A stretch of DNA of 37,456 nucleotides from Lachnospiraceae bacterium (GCA_021199495.1 JAJQHY010000096.1:1-37456), one strand, 5' to 3'; shown: positions 16,899 through 26,297, counted from the first letter of the stretch. Translations and numbers: made by a program. Notes: generated from the letters alone by a model not told the origin.

Positions 16899-18569
16899 TT
16901 ATTCATTCGGAAGCTTTAAAATCGCGCCGTTTACGCCGCTGGTCACTAACTCCCTGTATCGCTTCAGGTAACCGGTTACCGGAGGCATCTTTTTTGGCAC
17001 ATAATTTTTCTTTCTCTCTTCCCACTCATCCTCCGGCACCAGAACATTGAGCGTATTGGCCGGAATATCAATGGAAATCAGGTCTCCCTCCTGCACGAGC
17101 GCAATAGGACCGCCCACAGCCGCCTCCGGAGATACATGTCCGATGGAAGCGCCTCTGGAGGCGCCGGAAAAACGACCGTCCGTAATCAGCGCTACCGAGG
17201 AGCCAAGTCCCATACCGGCAATCGCGGAAGTTGGATTGAGCATCTCTCTCATACCCGGTCCGCCCTTGGGTCCCTCATAGCGGATCACCACCACATCTCC
17301 TTCCACGATCTTTCCGCCTCGGATAGCCTCAATGGCGTCCTCTTCACAGTCAAAGACACGTGCCGGGCCGGTGTGAACCATCATCTCCTCTACGACAGCG
17401 CTTCTCTTGACCACGCTGCCGTCCGGCGCGATGTTGCCCTTCAGGACGGCGATGCCGCCAGTCTTCGAGTAGGGATTTTCCACCGTACGGATAATGTTGG
17501 TGTCTTTATTAACCGCGTCCGCAATATTCTCCCCAACAGTTTTGCCTGTACAGGTAATCAGATCTGTAGAAAGCAGATTGAGCTTCGTCAGCTCCTTCAT
17601 CACCGCATACACACCGCCGGCTTCATTCAGGTCCTCCATATAGGTCGGGCCGGCAGGCGCTAAATGGCAGAGGTTCGGCGTTTTCTCAGACAGAGAATTC
17701 GCAATATCCAGATTGATCTCCACGCCCGCCTCATGTGCGATAGCAGGAATGTGCAGCATCGTGTTCGTGGAGCAGCCAAGCGCCATATCAACAATCAGAG
17801 CGTTCATAAACGCTTTCTCAGTCATAATGTCACGGGGCCGGATATCCTTCTCAACCAGCTCCATAATCTGCATGCCGGCATGCTTTGCCAGACGAATTCT
17901 CTCAGAATATACAGCCGGAATTGTGCCGTTCCCGCGAAGACCCATTCCGATGGCTTCCGTCAGGCAGTTCATGGAATTAGCCGTGTACATGCCGGAACAG
18001 GAACCGCAGGTAGGACAGACATTCTCTTCGTAATAAGTCAGCTCCTCCATGGAGATTTTGCCCGCGGCCTGTGCGCCCACGGCCTCAAACATAGAGGAAA
18101 GGGAGGACTTATGTCCATGTACATGTCCCGCCAGCATGGGACCGCCGGAGACGAAAATCGTCGGAATATTGACACGCGCCGCGGCCATTAAAAGTCCCGG
18201 AACGTTTTTATCACAGTTGGGTACGCAGACCAGACCGTCAAAGCCGTGTGCCATCGCCATGCACTCCGTAGAATCTGCAATCAGATCTCTGGTAACCAGA
18301 GAATACTTCATGCCGACATGCCCCATAGCAATGCCATCGCAGACCGCGATCGCCGGAAACACAACCGGTGTTCCACCTGCCATGGCCACACCCAGTTTGA
18401 CCGCTTCCACAATCTTATCCAGGTTCATATGACCGGGTACAATCTCATTATAGGAGCTGACAATGCCGATCAGAGGGCGCTTTCTCTCCTCCTCGGTCAT
18501 TCCCAGTGCGTTCAGTAAGCTTCTGTGCGGAGCCTGTGCGGCTCCGGTTTTGACACTGTCACTTCTCAT
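16899..18569 (-). CDS. ilvD: Dihydroxy-acid dehydratase
   Basis: A 556-residue iron-sulfur dehydratase of the IlvD/Edd family, the third common step of valine and isoleucine synthesis. Cluster and active-site motifs are present: [36 protein letters not shown] and [20 protein letters not shown]. The length is normal. The ATG at 18569 follows AAAGGAA. It lies between the CPBP protease gene (88 bp) and ilvB (129 bp). Phosphogluconate dehydratase (Edd) is longer and unlikely in this context. Confidence 0.95.
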   Translation of the reverse strand: MRSDSVKTGAAQAPHRSLLNALGMTEEERKRPLIGIVSSYNEIVPGHMNLDKIVEAVKLGVAMAGGTPVVFPAIAVCDGIAMGHVGMKYSLVTRDLIADSTECMAMAHGFDGLVCVPNCDKNVPGLLMAAARVNIPTIFVSGGPMLAGHVHGHKSSLSSMFEAVGAQAAGKISMEELTYYEENVCPTCGSCSGMYTANSMNCLTEAIGMGLRGNGTIPAVYSERIRLAKHAGMQIMELVEKDIRPRDIMTEKAFMNALIVDMALGCSTNTMLHIPAIAHEAGVEINLDIANSLSEKTPNLCHLAPAGPTYMEDLNEAGGVYAVMKELTKLNLLSTDLITCTGKTVGENIADAVNKDTNIIRTVENPYSKTGGIAVLKGNIAPDGSVVKRSAVVEEMMVHTGPARVFDCEEDAIEAIRGGKIVEGDVVVIRYEGPKGGPGMREMLNPTSAIAGMGLGSSVALITDGRFSGASRGASIGHVSPEAAVGGPIALVQEGDLISIDIPANTLNVLVPEDEWEERKKNYVPKKMPPVTGYLKRYRELVTSGVNGAILKLPNE

Positions 18570-18657
18570 ATCATAAATTCCTTTCCATTATCTTCGTTGT
18601 TTCCCATGATCAGAAAGTAAAGTTCCTTCACTCCACGGTTTTCCCATTTCAATATTT

Positions 18658-19635
18658 CTAAAAGAATGTTTCTGCAATGATATAGATCACGGAATAAATC
18701 ACAAAGCAGATCATCCCGGCATTTAACAAGGCAGGTTTAAACTGTCCGTCGGGCGGCTCATCCGATTGACGCCTGAGGAAAAAGTACTTTCTTCCCCTGA
18801 TCAGGAAAATCACAGCCGCAATCAGAATGCAGTACACCAGTCCCTCCGCGATCAGCAGGGCAGATATCCCCACAGGATCCTCCAGGCAAAACCGCAGCAT
18901 GGACACAGAATCTGCCGCAGCCGCATAGAACGCATCCAGATCCACCAAAGAAAGCAGGCCGTTCAGCACCACTGAAGACATGATATTCAGCATCCCGTGC
19001 AGGATCATAACATAGTGTACTTTTCCAGTCCGGATATAAATATACGCAAAAAAAGAACCGATCGCAAAAGCATAGAAAAACTGATCCAGATTTCCATGAA
19101 ACAGGCCAAACATCAGCCCGGAAACCAGAATCGCCGCTGCCTCCCCGTAACGAAGCAGGCGGTCTATCAGTATTTTCCTGAAAAACCATTCCTCAAAAAC
19201 AGGTGCAATCAGACCTGTTAATACCAGCAAAACAAGCGGACTCACATATTCAACCAGGTCATCCACAGGATTCTCAATCAATGTCCCAGACATGGTTTCT
19301 GTAAAGCCAATCACTATCTGCCCGATCCAGTTGGATACAACAACGATCAGATACGTTACACAAAACGCCTGCAGCAGCTGCGAAATCTTCATCGGGTGCT
19401 TTTCAGGAACCAGTTTTTCCTCCCTGCATAAAAGCTTTGCCCCTGGCGGCAAAATCACAAGTCCGACCAGGTACAGGGAAACACTGGACAAAACCGTCAA
19501 TGCGGTATAGTTGTCATAAACTTCAGGAAAATACGAATAAATGACCAGGCTTAAAATCAACTGAACCACAAGCACTGCCAGTGAAAATATCAGATACAGA
19601 AAACCCATGCGGGAATATGCTTTTTTAGCTGTCAT
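18658..19635 (-). CDS. CPBP-family intramembrane glutamic protease
   Basis: A 325-residue membrane protein with about eight hydrophobic helices and the Abi/CPBP (Rce1-like) core. The signature residues are E148-E149 with R153 (FEEWFFRK), H180 in [11 protein letters not shown], and H213 with N217 in ILHGMLN, so it should be an active protease; substrates of such proteins are mostly unknown. The ATG overlaps the leuB stop by 4 nt (ATGA), showing translational coupling to an amino-acid biosynthetic gene. The C-terminal helix ([20 protein letters not shown]) follows a charged linker. A role in processing a membrane or secreted peptide is possible; nothing in the sequence names the target. Confidence 0.88.
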   Translation of the reverse strand: MTAKKAYSRMGFLYLIFSLAVLVVQLILSLVIYSYFPEVYDNYTALTVLSSVSLYLVGLVILPPGAKLLCREEKLVPEKHPMKISQLLQAFCVTYLIVVVSNWIGQIVIGFTETMSGTLIENPVDDLVEYVSPLVLLVLTGLIAPVFEEWFFRKILIDRLLRYGEAAAILVSGLMFGLFHGNLDQFFYAFAIGSFFAYIYIRTGKVHYVMILHGMLNIMSSVVLNGLLSLVDLDAFYAAAADSVSMLRFCLEDPVGISALLIAEGLVYCILIAAVIFLIRGRKYFFLRRQSDEPPDGQFKPALLNAGMICFVIYSVIYIIAETFF

Positions 19636-20720
19636 TTAAAAATCCTCTTGACCAAAAGCTCACCCATCTCACTGCAGCCAACCTGTGTGCATCCCGGTGC
19701 CATAATATCCGCAGTCCGATACCCGTCCTTTAACACTGCCTGCACAGCGGCCTCTATGGAATCTGCCTCCCTGTCCAGGTCAAAACTGTAGCGCAGCATC
19801 ATGGCAGCGCTTAAAACTGTCGCGATTGGGTTGGCAATGTCTAAACCCGCAATATCCGGAGCGGAGCCGTGACTGGGTTCATATAAACCGAATTTCGTAT
19901 CATTTAAGGAAGCGCTCGGCAGCATGCCGATAGAGCCGGTCACCATGCTTGCCTCGTCAGAAAGGATATCGCCGAACATATTCTCCGTGAGAATCACATC
20001 GAACTGTGCCGGATCTTTCACCAGCTGCATGGCGCAGTTATCCACCAGCATATGCTCCAGCGTCACATCCGGATAATCAGCCGCCACTTCCTCCACAACC
20101 TTTCTCCAGAGCCTGGAGGAATCCAGTACATTGGCCTTGTCAACGCTTGTGACCTTTCCTTTGCGCTTGCGGGCAATATCAAAGCCCTTCACGGCAATTC
20201 TGCGGATCTCGTTCTCGTCATAGGTCAGCGTATCGACAGCCCTGCGCACACCGTTCTCCACCACCGTTTTTCTCTCGCCGAAATAAAGTCCTCCGGTCAG
20301 TTCCCGCATAATCATAATGTCAAAGCCGGCCGCGCTGATCTCTTCCTTTAACGGACACGCGCCCGCGAGCTCCGGATACAGAAAAGCGGGCCGCAGGTTG
20401 GCGAACAAATTCAACGATTTACGCAGCCTCAGCAGTCCGGCTTCCGGACGTTTGTCCGGCGGCAGCTGATACCAGGGAGAAGTGGAGGTATTGCCGCCAA
20501 TGGAACCCATCAGCACAGCATCCGCTGCCTGTGCCTGCGCAATCGCCTCATCGGTAAGAGGTTCCCCACAGGCGTCAATGGATGCGCCTCCCATCAGAAT
20601 ATCGGTATAGGACAGGTCATGTCCGAAACGAGCCGCGACAGCATTCAGCACGGCTTTCGCCTGTGCTACGATTTCCGGTCCGATCCCATCACCCGGGATA
20701 CAGGTAATATTCAATCTCAT
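19632..20720 (-). CDS. leuB: 3-isopropylmalate dehydrogenase
   Basis: A 362-residue NAD-dependent beta-decarboxylating dehydrogenase of leucine synthesis. Seen in order: [25 protein letters not shown] (substrate binding), [26 protein letters not shown] and [12 protein letters not shown]...[14 protein letters not shown] chose the ATG at 20720, 7-8 nt after AAAGGAA. A longer frame back to 20759 adds 13 residues that do not belong to the fold and lack a ribosome binding site. It is the first gene of the apparent operon leuB, CPBP, ilvD, ilvB, L,D-transpeptidase, serA, behind a strong promoter with a flanking inverted repeat. leuA, leuC, leuD and ilvC are not in the window. Confidence 0.94.
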   Translation of the reverse strand: MRLNITCIPGDGIGPEIVAQAKAVLNAVAARFGHDLSYTDILMGGASIDACGEPLTDEAIAQAQAADAVLMGSIGGNTSTSPWYQLPPDKRPEAGLLRLRKSLNLFANLRPAFLYPELAGACPLKEEISAAGFDIMIMRELTGGLYFGERKTVVENGVRRAVDTLTYDENEIRRIAVKGFDIARKRKGKVTSVDKANVLDSSRLWRKVVEEVAADYPDVTLEHMLVDNCAMQLVKDPAQFDVILTENMFGDILSDEASMVTGSIGMLPSASLNDTKFGLYEPSHGSAPDIAGLDIANPIATVLSAAMMLRYSFDLDREADSIEAAVQAVLKDGYRTADIMAPGCTQVGCSEMGELLVKRIFK

Positions 20721-20770
20721 ACTTTCATTCCTTTTGAAATTCTTGCTTATTTTTTGCATACACTTTATTT

Positions 20771-20833
20771 ATATTACTCTTATTTCCTGGAATTTTCAAG
20801 TCGCCGGATTATTCTTTCCATGCCAAATAAGAG
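20771..20833 (-). promoter_or_regulatory. Predicted promoter of the leuB operon with flanking inverted repeat
   Basis: Minus-strand TTGAAA (20799-20794), 17-bp spacer, TAATAT (20776-20771). A 9-bp perfect inverted repeat brackets the -35: AAATAAGAG reads (minus) directly against the -10, and its partner CTCTTATTT lies upstream (plus-strand arms 20777-20785 and 20825-20833). This could be an operator for a regulator that loops or binds both arms. The leader is only about 45 nt, so there is no room for a T-box. Confidence 0.65.
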
Positions 20834-20855
20834 CAATTTCTGAATAATTTGAGTA

Positions 20856-20904
20856 CAAAAAGCCCTGCAGAGTAAAAAAGCTTTCGCTTTCAGACCCTGC
20901 AGGG
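20856..20904 (-). terminator. Terminator downstream of the XRE regulator gene
   Basis: Arms CCCTGCAG (20863-20870) and CTGCAGGG (20897-20904) form a stem. An inner AAAGC/GCTTT hairpin is also possible. On the minus strand the stem is followed by CTTTTTG. It lies 20 bp after the stop codon. Confidence 0.8.
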
Positions 20905-20923
20905 GCATATGTATGATGTTTCT

Positions 20924-21340
20924 CTATTTGTTTTCGGGCCGCTTTGAATTACGCTTTTTCACTCCGGACTGATCCGGAATCTGAATGGAATCTGCTTTCT
21001 CATTCTCCTCCTGCAGTCGGGTAAGAGTGCTGATCACAGCTTTTACAACTTCCTTATTTTCAGCTGAAAGGCCATCATACAAAGTAAAATCATCACTATA
21101 TGATTCAACGTACTGCATCATTCTGTCCCCGCCGGTATGATTATATTTCTCATCCGTCAGCGACATAATATAGTCTGCTGAAACATTATAAAACCTGGCC
21201 AGCTTTACCAGCAGATCTGTGGGAATCATATCCTCATTGTTCTCAATTCTGCTGATCGTCTGCTGCGATGTTCCAATTTCATTTGCAAGCCCTTCCTGTG
21301 TCAGACCGCGACCGCGCCTCAGCTCTTTTAAGCGTCCCAT
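20924..21340 (-). CDS. XRE-family helix-turn-helix regulator
   Basis: A 138-residue protein with an amino-terminal Cro/CI-type HTH (about residues 3-60): LKELRRGRGLTQEGLANEIG, then the recognition helix TSQQTISRIENNE and LLVKLARFYNVSADYIMSLT. The remainder is a short charged region without a recognised ligand domain, ending in a Lys/Arg-rich tail. The ATG at 21340 follows GGAAGGAA. It is a single gene with its own promoter and terminator. Target genes cannot be deduced. Confidence 0.9.
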   Translation of the reverse strand: MGRLKELRRGRGLTQEGLANEIGTSQQTISRIENNEDMIPTDLLVKLARFYNVSADYIMSLTDEKYNHTGGDRMMQYVESYSDDFTLYDGLSAENKEVVKAVISTLTRLQEENEKADSIQIPDQSGVKKRNSKRPENK

Positions 21341-21411
21341 TCAAATGTTCCTTCCTGTTTCTTACGTATTTTACTAGTCCTGATTTTCAAGGTACTATTA
21401 ATCCTGCTTGT

Positions 21412-21440
21412 ATACTACAGTTCACGATTATTTTTGTCAA
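21412..21440 (-). promoter_or_regulatory. Predicted promoter of the XRE gene
   Basis: Minus-strand consensus TTGACA (21440-21435), 17-bp spacer, TAGTAT (21417-21412). The leader is about 65 nt. Confidence 0.7.
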
Positions 21441-21479
21441 TCTGTCTTTGATGTAGAAATGAACAACCGTGAATATATG

Positions 21480-21800
21480 TCACTGCTGCTCGCCGTTCGC
21501 CTTCTCAATCTGCGCAATGGCGCTCTTCTGCATGGGAATGCGGCAGTTTCTGTTATTGCCAAATTCCACGATAACTGTATCCTCCGTGATATCAATCACC
21601 GAGCCGTAAAACCCACTGTTGGTAAGTACATAATCACCGATCTCTACCGCCGCGATCATAGCAGCAATCCGTTTCTGCTCCTTCCTCTGCGGTCTGAACA
21701 TAAACAGATACATCGCCCCGAAAAGAACCGCGTATACAACAATCATGGCAATCAGACTGCCGGTGGAAGACGCCGTATCACTTGTTAATAAAATAGCCAT
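21480..21800 (-). CDS. yajC: Preprotein translocase accessory subunit YajC
   Basis: A 106-residue protein with a short extracytoplasmic amino end, one membrane helix (about 16-36: LIAMIVVYAVLFGAMYLFMF) and the family hallmark FRPQRKEQKRI directly after it, followed by the cytoplasmic domain GDYVLTNSGFYGSVIDITEDTVIVEFG. YajC associates with SecDF near the SecYEG channel. The length is standard. The ATG at 21800 follows GGGAGG. It lies downstream of tgt, the classic tgt-yajC pairing, but has its own promoter. secD and secF are not next to it. Confidence 0.95.
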   Translation of the reverse strand: MAILLTSDTASSTGSLIAMIVVYAVLFGAMYLFMFRPQRKEQKRIAAMIAAVEIGDYVLTNSGFYGSVIDITEDTVIVEFGNNRNCRIPMQKSAIAQIEKANGEQQ

Positions 21801-21863
21801 AAATTCCTCCCAAATGGTAAACTGTTGCAGCCGCTTAAATCAGACTGCCAAATTACTCCATTT

Positions 21864-21892
21864 ACTATACTCTTTTCAAAAGATATTGGCAA
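21864..21892 (-). promoter_or_regulatory. Predicted promoter of yajC
   Basis: Minus-strand TTGCCA (21892-21887), 17-bp spacer, TATAGT (21869-21864), in the 158-bp gap after tgt. The leader is about 55 nt. Confidence 0.65.
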
Positions 21893-21958
21893 GAAGATTC
21901 TCAAAGTTTTTGAATCCTTTTAGAAATCTCTTATAAAAACAGCTGATCTGAATTTTGC

Positions 21959-23095
21959 TCAGTCTTCGCCGTTTTGTGCAAATCCCGCAAGCTTTTCTTT
22001 TTTATAGGAAGAAAAAGTACCCTTATCCAGTGCGTCCCTGATTTCCGCCATCATTGTATTATAAAAATACAGATTATGCGTGACTAAAAAACGCATGCCC
22101 AGCATCTCCTTCGCCTTGATCAGGTGATGAATGTAGGCCCTGGAATATCTGCGGCAGACCGGGCACTGACAGCCAGACTCCAAAGGCCTGTCATCCAGGG
22201 CAAATCTGGCGTTGGAAAGGTTTAATTTGCCGAAATTCGTGTAAGCATGTCCATGTCTGCCATTGCGGCTGGGATAAACACAGTCGAAAAAGTCGACACC
22301 TCTCTCCACGCTCTCCAGAATATTAGCCGGAGTACCTACACCCATCAGGTATGTAGGCTTGTCCATCGGCAGATACGGCACCGTCTGCTCCAGCACATGG
22401 TACATCTCCTCATGCGTTTCTCCGACCGCAAGGCCTCCCAGCGCGTAACCATCCAGATTCATCTCTGCAATCCGTTTTGCCTGATCAATACGGAGGTCGT
22501 CGTAAACAGCTCCCTGATTAATGCCGAACAGAAGCTGCTGCCGGTTAATGGTATCCTCCCGCTCATTTAACTGTGCCATTTTTTCCTGGCAGCGGGCAAG
22601 CCAGCGGGTCGTCCGCTCCACGCTGTCCTTCACGTAACGGTAATCGGCTTTGGAATTCGGGCATTCATCAAAAGCCATGGCGATGGTGGAACCCAGATTG
22701 GACTGGATCTGCATACTTTCCTCCGGTCCCATAAAAATCCGTCGTCCGTCCACGTGGGACTGAAACGTAACGCCTTCCTCCCTGATTTTGCGCAGTCCGG
22801 CCAGCGAAAAAACCTGAAAGCCGCCGGAATCGGTAAGAATCGGCTTGTTCCAGGACATGAATTTGTGCAGCCCGCCCAGCTTTTTAATCACTTCATCGCC
22901 CGGTCTGACATGCAGGTGATAAGTGTTGGACAGCTCCACCTGCGTCCCGATCTCCTCTAAATCAGCTGTGGATACCGCGCCCTTGATAGCGGCCGCTGTT
23001 CCCACATTCATAAATACCGGCGTCTGAATATCGCCATGGACGGTGTGCAGAACAGCCCGCTTCGCCCGCCCCTCCATTTTCAGTACTTCGTACAT
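21959..23095 (-). CDS. tgt: tRNA-guanine transglycosylase
   Basis: A 378-residue TIM-barrel enzyme exchanging guanine-34 for a queuosine precursor in tRNAs with GUN anticodons. Seen: the active-site Asp in ILTDSGGFQVFSL, GGLAVGETHEEM, the nucleophile Asp in FFDCVYPSRNGRHG, and the zinc site CQCPVC...HH near residues 313-345. The length is normal. The ATG at 23095 follows GAGGTGAAAC. It probably forms a unit with yajC. Bacterial specificity is for preQ1, though some gut Clostridia use salvaged queuine; the residues that decide this were not examined. Confidence 0.96.
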   Translation of the reverse strand: MYEVLKMEGRAKRAVLHTVHGDIQTPVFMNVGTAAAIKGAVSTADLEEIGTQVELSNTYHLHVRPGDEVIKKLGGLHKFMSWNKPILTDSGGFQVFSLAGLRKIREEGVTFQSHVDGRRIFMGPEESMQIQSNLGSTIAMAFDECPNSKADYRYVKDSVERTTRWLARCQEKMAQLNEREDTINRQQLLFGINQGAVYDDLRIDQAKRIAEMNLDGYALGGLAVGETHEEMYHVLEQTVPYLPMDKPTYLMGVGTPANILESVERGVDFFDCVYPSRNGRHGHAYTNFGKLNLSNARFALDDRPLESGCQCPVCRRYSRAYIHHLIKAKEMLGMRFLVTHNLYFYNTMMAEIRDALDKGTFSSYKKEKLAGFAQNGED

Positions 23096-23133
23096 GTTTC
23101 ACCTCAGTTGTCGTTCTTTGATTCTGAGGTTTC

Positions 23134-23194
23134 ATGTTACCATACCTCTTCATTTTTGTAAACTGTTTCGTTACCGTAAACAGCTTCACTGTTT
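23134..23194 (-). promoter_or_regulatory. Predicted promoter of tgt with repeated CTGTTT/AAACAG half-sites
   Basis: Minus-strand TTTACA (23162-23157), 17-bp spacer, TAACAT (23139-23134). Directly upstream on the plus strand lie CTGTTT (23163-23168), AAACAG (23178-23183) and CTGTTT (23189-23194). These can form either of two 6-bp hairpins or serve as operator half-sites. The second hairpin may be a weak end for the upstream gene, although no U-tract follows. Confidence 0.55.
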
Positions 23195-23770
23195 CTAATA
23201 TGTGATTCCCAGCCCTGTATTCGGCGAAATCAGGGAAACCATCATATCAACCGAAAACAGAATTGTCAGAAGAATACAGATTCCCCACCGCAGACGCGAC
23301 CGGTCTGACATTTTCTTCAGGCAATACGGCACAGCATAGTATACCGCGAACATACCAAATACACCGAAAAACATGGTATCCTGCGGACAGATCCGTCCCT
23401 TAAGGTTAAGCGGAAAACTGCTGTAATCCCACCATTTCATATGATAAAAGGTTTCCAGCAAAAATCCGGTAAAATATTCCACAATGGCGCACAACAGAAC
23501 GCAGCCGGTATAAACCAGAGCCGGTTTATGCCGTAAGTCCTTTAAAAAATACACCATCAGAAGACCGCCGGTTCCGTAAATCGGCAGCCATGGCCCGTGC
23601 AGGAAGCCTCTGTTTAAAAACATGCCATAACGGATTCCCACAAAAACGCCTTCCCAGATCCACCCCAAAAAGGAAAACAAAAAAAATATCGCCAGAACAG
23701 AGTCAGGAGCTGCCTCTTCCATCTCCCGAATTCTGATTACCTTATCTTCTTTCATCTTTGTATCATCCAC
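23195..23770 (-). CDS. CmpB-like putative ABC transporter permease family membrane protein (PF06541)
   Basis: A 191-residue membrane protein with five to six hydrophobic helices. Family features are FLFSFLGWIWEGVFVGIRYG, NRGFLHGPWLPIYGTGGLL, then W-D-YSSFPLNLKGRICPQDTMFFG. Despite the family name, no ABC ATPase is nearby and the true role is unknown. The reported start is GTG at 23770; its ribosome binding site is not convincing, and an ATG at 23755 is equally plausible. It is transcribed divergently from aroC. No strong terminator separates it from the tgt promoter. Confidence 0.8.
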   Translation of the reverse strand: MDDTKMKEDKVIRIREMEEAAPDSVLAIFFLFSFLGWIWEGVFVGIRYGMFLNRGFLHGPWLPIYGTGGLLMVYFLKDLRHKPALVYTGCVLLCAIVEYFTGFLLETFYHMKWWDYSSFPLNLKGRICPQDTMFFGVFGMFAVYYAVPYCLKKMSDRSRLRWGICILLTILFSVDMMVSLISPNTGLGITY

Positions 23771-23862
23771 GAATGAGACATCTTGCGACGGCCCTCCGTG
23801 TGTCCCTCCCTGTCCGTTTTTACCATCTTATTTTTTAACAGTTTTGGCGGAAATATACGTGC

Positions 23863-23891
23863 TTGCCTTTCTTTTACCGAAAGGTTATAAT
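23863..23891 (+). promoter_or_regulatory. Predicted promoter of aroC
   Basis: TTGCCT (23863-23868), 17-bp spacer, consensus TATAAT (23886-23891). The start of transcription is expected near 23898, leaving a leader of only about 25 nt. An in-frame ATG at 23863 is therefore inside the promoter and cannot be the start codon. Confidence 0.8.
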
Positions 23892-23922
23892 AACACACAC
23901 AGATCGTCAGGAGGAAAATGCA

Positions 23923-25023
23923 ATGGCAGGAAATTCATTCGGGAATATTTTCAGAGTCACAACATGGGGCGAAAGCCACGGAAAGGCACTCGGTGTGGTC
24001 GTGGACGGCGTACCGGCCGGTCTGCCATTATGTGAAAAGGATATTCAGATTTTCTTAGACAGACGTAAACCCGGTCAGTCCGACATCTCCACGCCCCGCA
24101 GGGAGGACGACCAGGTCGAAATCCTGTCCGGCGTCTTTGATGGGAAGACAACAGGTACCTCCCTGTCCATGCTGGTGAGAAGCACCTCCCAGAAAAGCCG
24201 CGACTACTCCCAGATTGCCGACTGCTATCGCCCGGGACACGCAGATTATTCCTTCGACGCCAAATACGGTTTCCGCGATTATCGGGGCGGCGGACGTTCC
24301 TCCGGACGTGAGACCATCGGCAGAGTCGCGGCTGGCGCCGTAGCCTCAAAAATACTAAAGGAGCTGGGGATCGATGTATATGCCTATACCACTGCCATCG
24401 GGCCGGTTTCCATAGACCGCGGGCATTTTGACAGATCCGCAATCCTCAGCACCCCTACCTCCATGCCGGACACGACTGCCAACGAACAGGCCCTGGCGTA
24501 TCTAAGGGAAGTGAAAGCCAACTCTGACTCTATGGGCGGTGTCATGGAATGCACTGTGACGGGACTGCCCGCGGGCGTCGGTGATCCTGTCTTTGAAAAA
24601 CTGGATGCCAACCTTGCCAAAGCCGTTATGAGCATTGGCGCTGTGAAAGCCGTGGAAATCGGAGACGGCTGTGCGGTTTCCGCGCGCTATGCCTCCGAGA
24701 ATAACGACTCATTTTACGCGGATGAGGACGGCGTTCACAAAATAACAAACCATTCCGGCGGAACACTGGGCGGTTTAAGCGACGGCGCTCCTGTGATTAT
24801 ACGCGCCTATGTCAAACCCACGCCCTCCATTTTTCAGAAGCAGCACACGGTCAATCAGGCTGGCGAAAATATTGAGATCGCCATCACGGGCAGACACGAT
24901 CCGGTCATCGTCCCCAGGGCGGTCGTTGTCATGGAAGCCATGACAGCCATCACAGTTCTGGATGCTCTCCTGTCGAATATGAGCGCGAGACTGGACCGGA
25001 TTGTGGACTTTTACAAAAGATAG
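23923..25023 (+). CDS. aroC: Chorismate synthase
   Basis: A 366-residue FMN-dependent enzyme making chorismate from EPSP, the last step of the shikimate pathway. It begins MAGNSFGNIFRVTTWGESHG, contains RPGHADYSFDAKYGFRDYRGGGRSSGRET and ends with GRHDPVIVPRAVVVMEAM, all family signatures. The ATG at 23923 follows AGGAGG by 7 nt, and the upstream frame lies in the promoter. It is a single-gene unit: its own promoter, and a strong terminator 5 bp after the stop. No other aro genes are adjacent. Confidence 0.97.
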   Translation: MAGNSFGNIFRVTTWGESHGKALGVVVDGVPAGLPLCEKDIQIFLDRRKPGQSDISTPRREDDQVEILSGVFDGKTTGTSLSMLVRSTSQKSRDYSQIADCYRPGHADYSFDAKYGFRDYRGGGRSSGRETIGRVAAGAVASKILKELGIDVYAYTTAIGPVSIDRGHFDRSAILSTPTSMPDTTANEQALAYLREVKANSDSMGGVMECTVTGLPAGVGDPVFEKLDANLAKAVMSIGAVKAVEIGDGCAVSARYASENNDSFYADEDGVHKITNHSGGTLGGLSDGAPVIIRAYVKPTPSIFQKQHTVNQAGENIEIAITGRHDPVIVPRAVVVMEAMTAITVLDALLSNMSARLDRIVDFYKR

Positions 25024-25027
25024 CGTC

Positions 25028-25076
25028 AAAAAAACCATGAAGCATCCGGATGCGTTCCGGGCTTCATGGTTTTTTT
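25028..25076. terminator. Bidirectional terminator between aroC and the lactonase gene
   Basis: A perfect stem CCATGAAGC (25035-25043)/GCTTCATGG (25061-25069), flanked by A7 (25028-25034) and T7 (25070-25076), works as an intrinsic terminator on both strands. It lies immediately after aroC and 47 bp beyond the lactonase stop. Confidence 0.95.
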
Positions 25077-25122
25077 ATGTTTTTTATGCTTTTCAGAGGA
25101 GAGACGAATTTATATTTTACTT

Positions 25123-26175
25123 TCAGGGCAGTTTATAGAAAATCACACAGTTCGGCTCACCGACCTCAATCTCCTTCGCGCACATGGCGAGCGTTCCCTT
25201 CTTCAGATCCACGTTGAAAAATGTCATGGTGTTGGATTCATGATTTAAACTGACCAGATGTCTATTGTCCGGGAAAAGCATGGCGTCCTTCGGATAAGAG
25301 CCGCTGATCGGCAGGCACAAAATCTTGGAAAGAATGCCTGTCTCCTTATCCCGGTTGAAGATCACCACAGAATTGTCACCCGCGTTAGAGCTGATCAGAT
25401 ACTCATAATCCATGGAGAAGTTCAGAGCGCTGGCCGCCGCGTTGCCTGAGGTATAATCATTCAGCGTAGAAATCGTCTGTACCTTTTCGAAGTAAGGAAG
25501 CCCCTTTTCCTCCTTATAGCTGTATACGGTAATAAAATTTTTCATCTCATGGACAATATAGATAAACCTGCCGTCCTTGCTGATCTTGATATGTCTGGGG
25601 GCAGAATCCGGTTCAGAGCGAATCACATCCACCTGCTTCACGGTTCCGTTTCGGTGATCGACCTGATAGACATTGGTATGATCCAGTCCGGAATCAGCGA
25701 CGAGCAGATATTTGTTGTCCCGCGTCATTTTTGTACAGACGATATGAGCGCGGAAACTTCTGTCAGCAATGCTGCCCATCCCTCTGTGATACAGCTCATC
25801 CGTAATCTTTCCGATGGAACCGTCCTCGTTGAGGCGTAAAACAGTCAGCTTGCCGTCATGATAGCTTCCCACAAACAAAAGCCTGTCCTCATAATCTGTG
25901 GACAGATAGCTGCCGCGCATCCCGTTGATGCCGGCGTGATTCAAGACCTTCAGATCGCCGTTTTTTAAGATCTCATAAGCCTCCACGCCTGTATCCGTGA
26001 TGGAATAGAGGTATTTATTATTTTTGGAGAGAGTCAGATAGGATGAATTGGTGATCTCCACCTCTTTTTTGGGGTAAAAGCACCCTTTTTCCATGTCTAC
26101 ATCAAAGATCTTGATGCCCAGATTATCTCCCCTGGTATAGGTGGAGACATATGCAACGTATTTATCATTTGACAT
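25123..26175 (-). CDS. Lactonase-family seven-bladed beta-propeller (6-phosphogluconolactonase-like)
   Basis: A 350-residue soluble protein of repeated beta-blade segments (YLTLSKNNKYLYSI, LSTDYEDRLLFVGSYHDGKL, HIKISKDGRFIYIVHEMKN, NFSMDYEYLISSNAGDNSV, LFPDNRHLVSLNHESNTM), matching the Pgl/YbhE lactonase family (PF10282). Known members hydrolyse 6-phosphogluconolactone in the oxidative pentose phosphate pathway. Many clostridial members are annotated only by fold, so the substrate is uncertain. No signal peptide is seen. The ATG at 26175 follows AGGAGG by 7 nt. It is a single gene with its own promoter. Confidence 0.85.
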   Translation of the reverse strand: MSNDKYVAYVSTYTRGDNLGIKIFDVDMEKGCFYPKKEVEITNSSYLTLSKNNKYLYSITDTGVEAYEILKNGDLKVLNHAGINGMRGSYLSTDYEDRLLFVGSYHDGKLTVLRLNEDGSIGKITDELYHRGMGSIADRSFRAHIVCTKMTRDNKYLLVADSGLDHTNVYQVDHRNGTVKQVDVIRSEPDSAPRHIKISKDGRFIYIVHEMKNFITVYSYKEEKGLPYFEKVQTISTLNDYTSGNAAASALNFSMDYEYLISSNAGDNSVVIFNRDKETGILSKILCLPISGSYPKDAMLFPDNRHLVSLNHESNTMTFFNVDLKKGTLAMCAKEIEVGEPNCVIFYKLP

Positions 26176-26268
26176 GAGAGTTCCTCCTGTTTTCGTCAGA
26201 CTTATTTCCCGGATTTTATTTTAAGGAAATCTGTCCTGCCTGCACTTAGCCTTTCGTTTCTTTCTGTC

Positions 26269-26297
26269 AGTTTAACACTCTGTCTTTTTTTCGTCAA
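26269..26297 (-). promoter_or_regulatory. Predicted promoter of the lactonase gene
   Basis: Minus-strand TTGACG (26297-26292), 17-bp spacer, TAAACT (26274-26269). The leader is about 90 nt. Confidence 0.6.

Noticed and set aside
20721..20759. A 13-residue amino-terminal extension of LeuB
   Set aside because: The extension is not part of the fold, and the ribosome binding site AAAGGAA lies inside it, directly before the ATG at 20720.
25028..25076. The long A7-stem-T7 palindrome as an attachment site or mobile-element end
   Set aside because: Its position between convergent genes and the flanking A and T runs fit a bidirectional terminator exactly.
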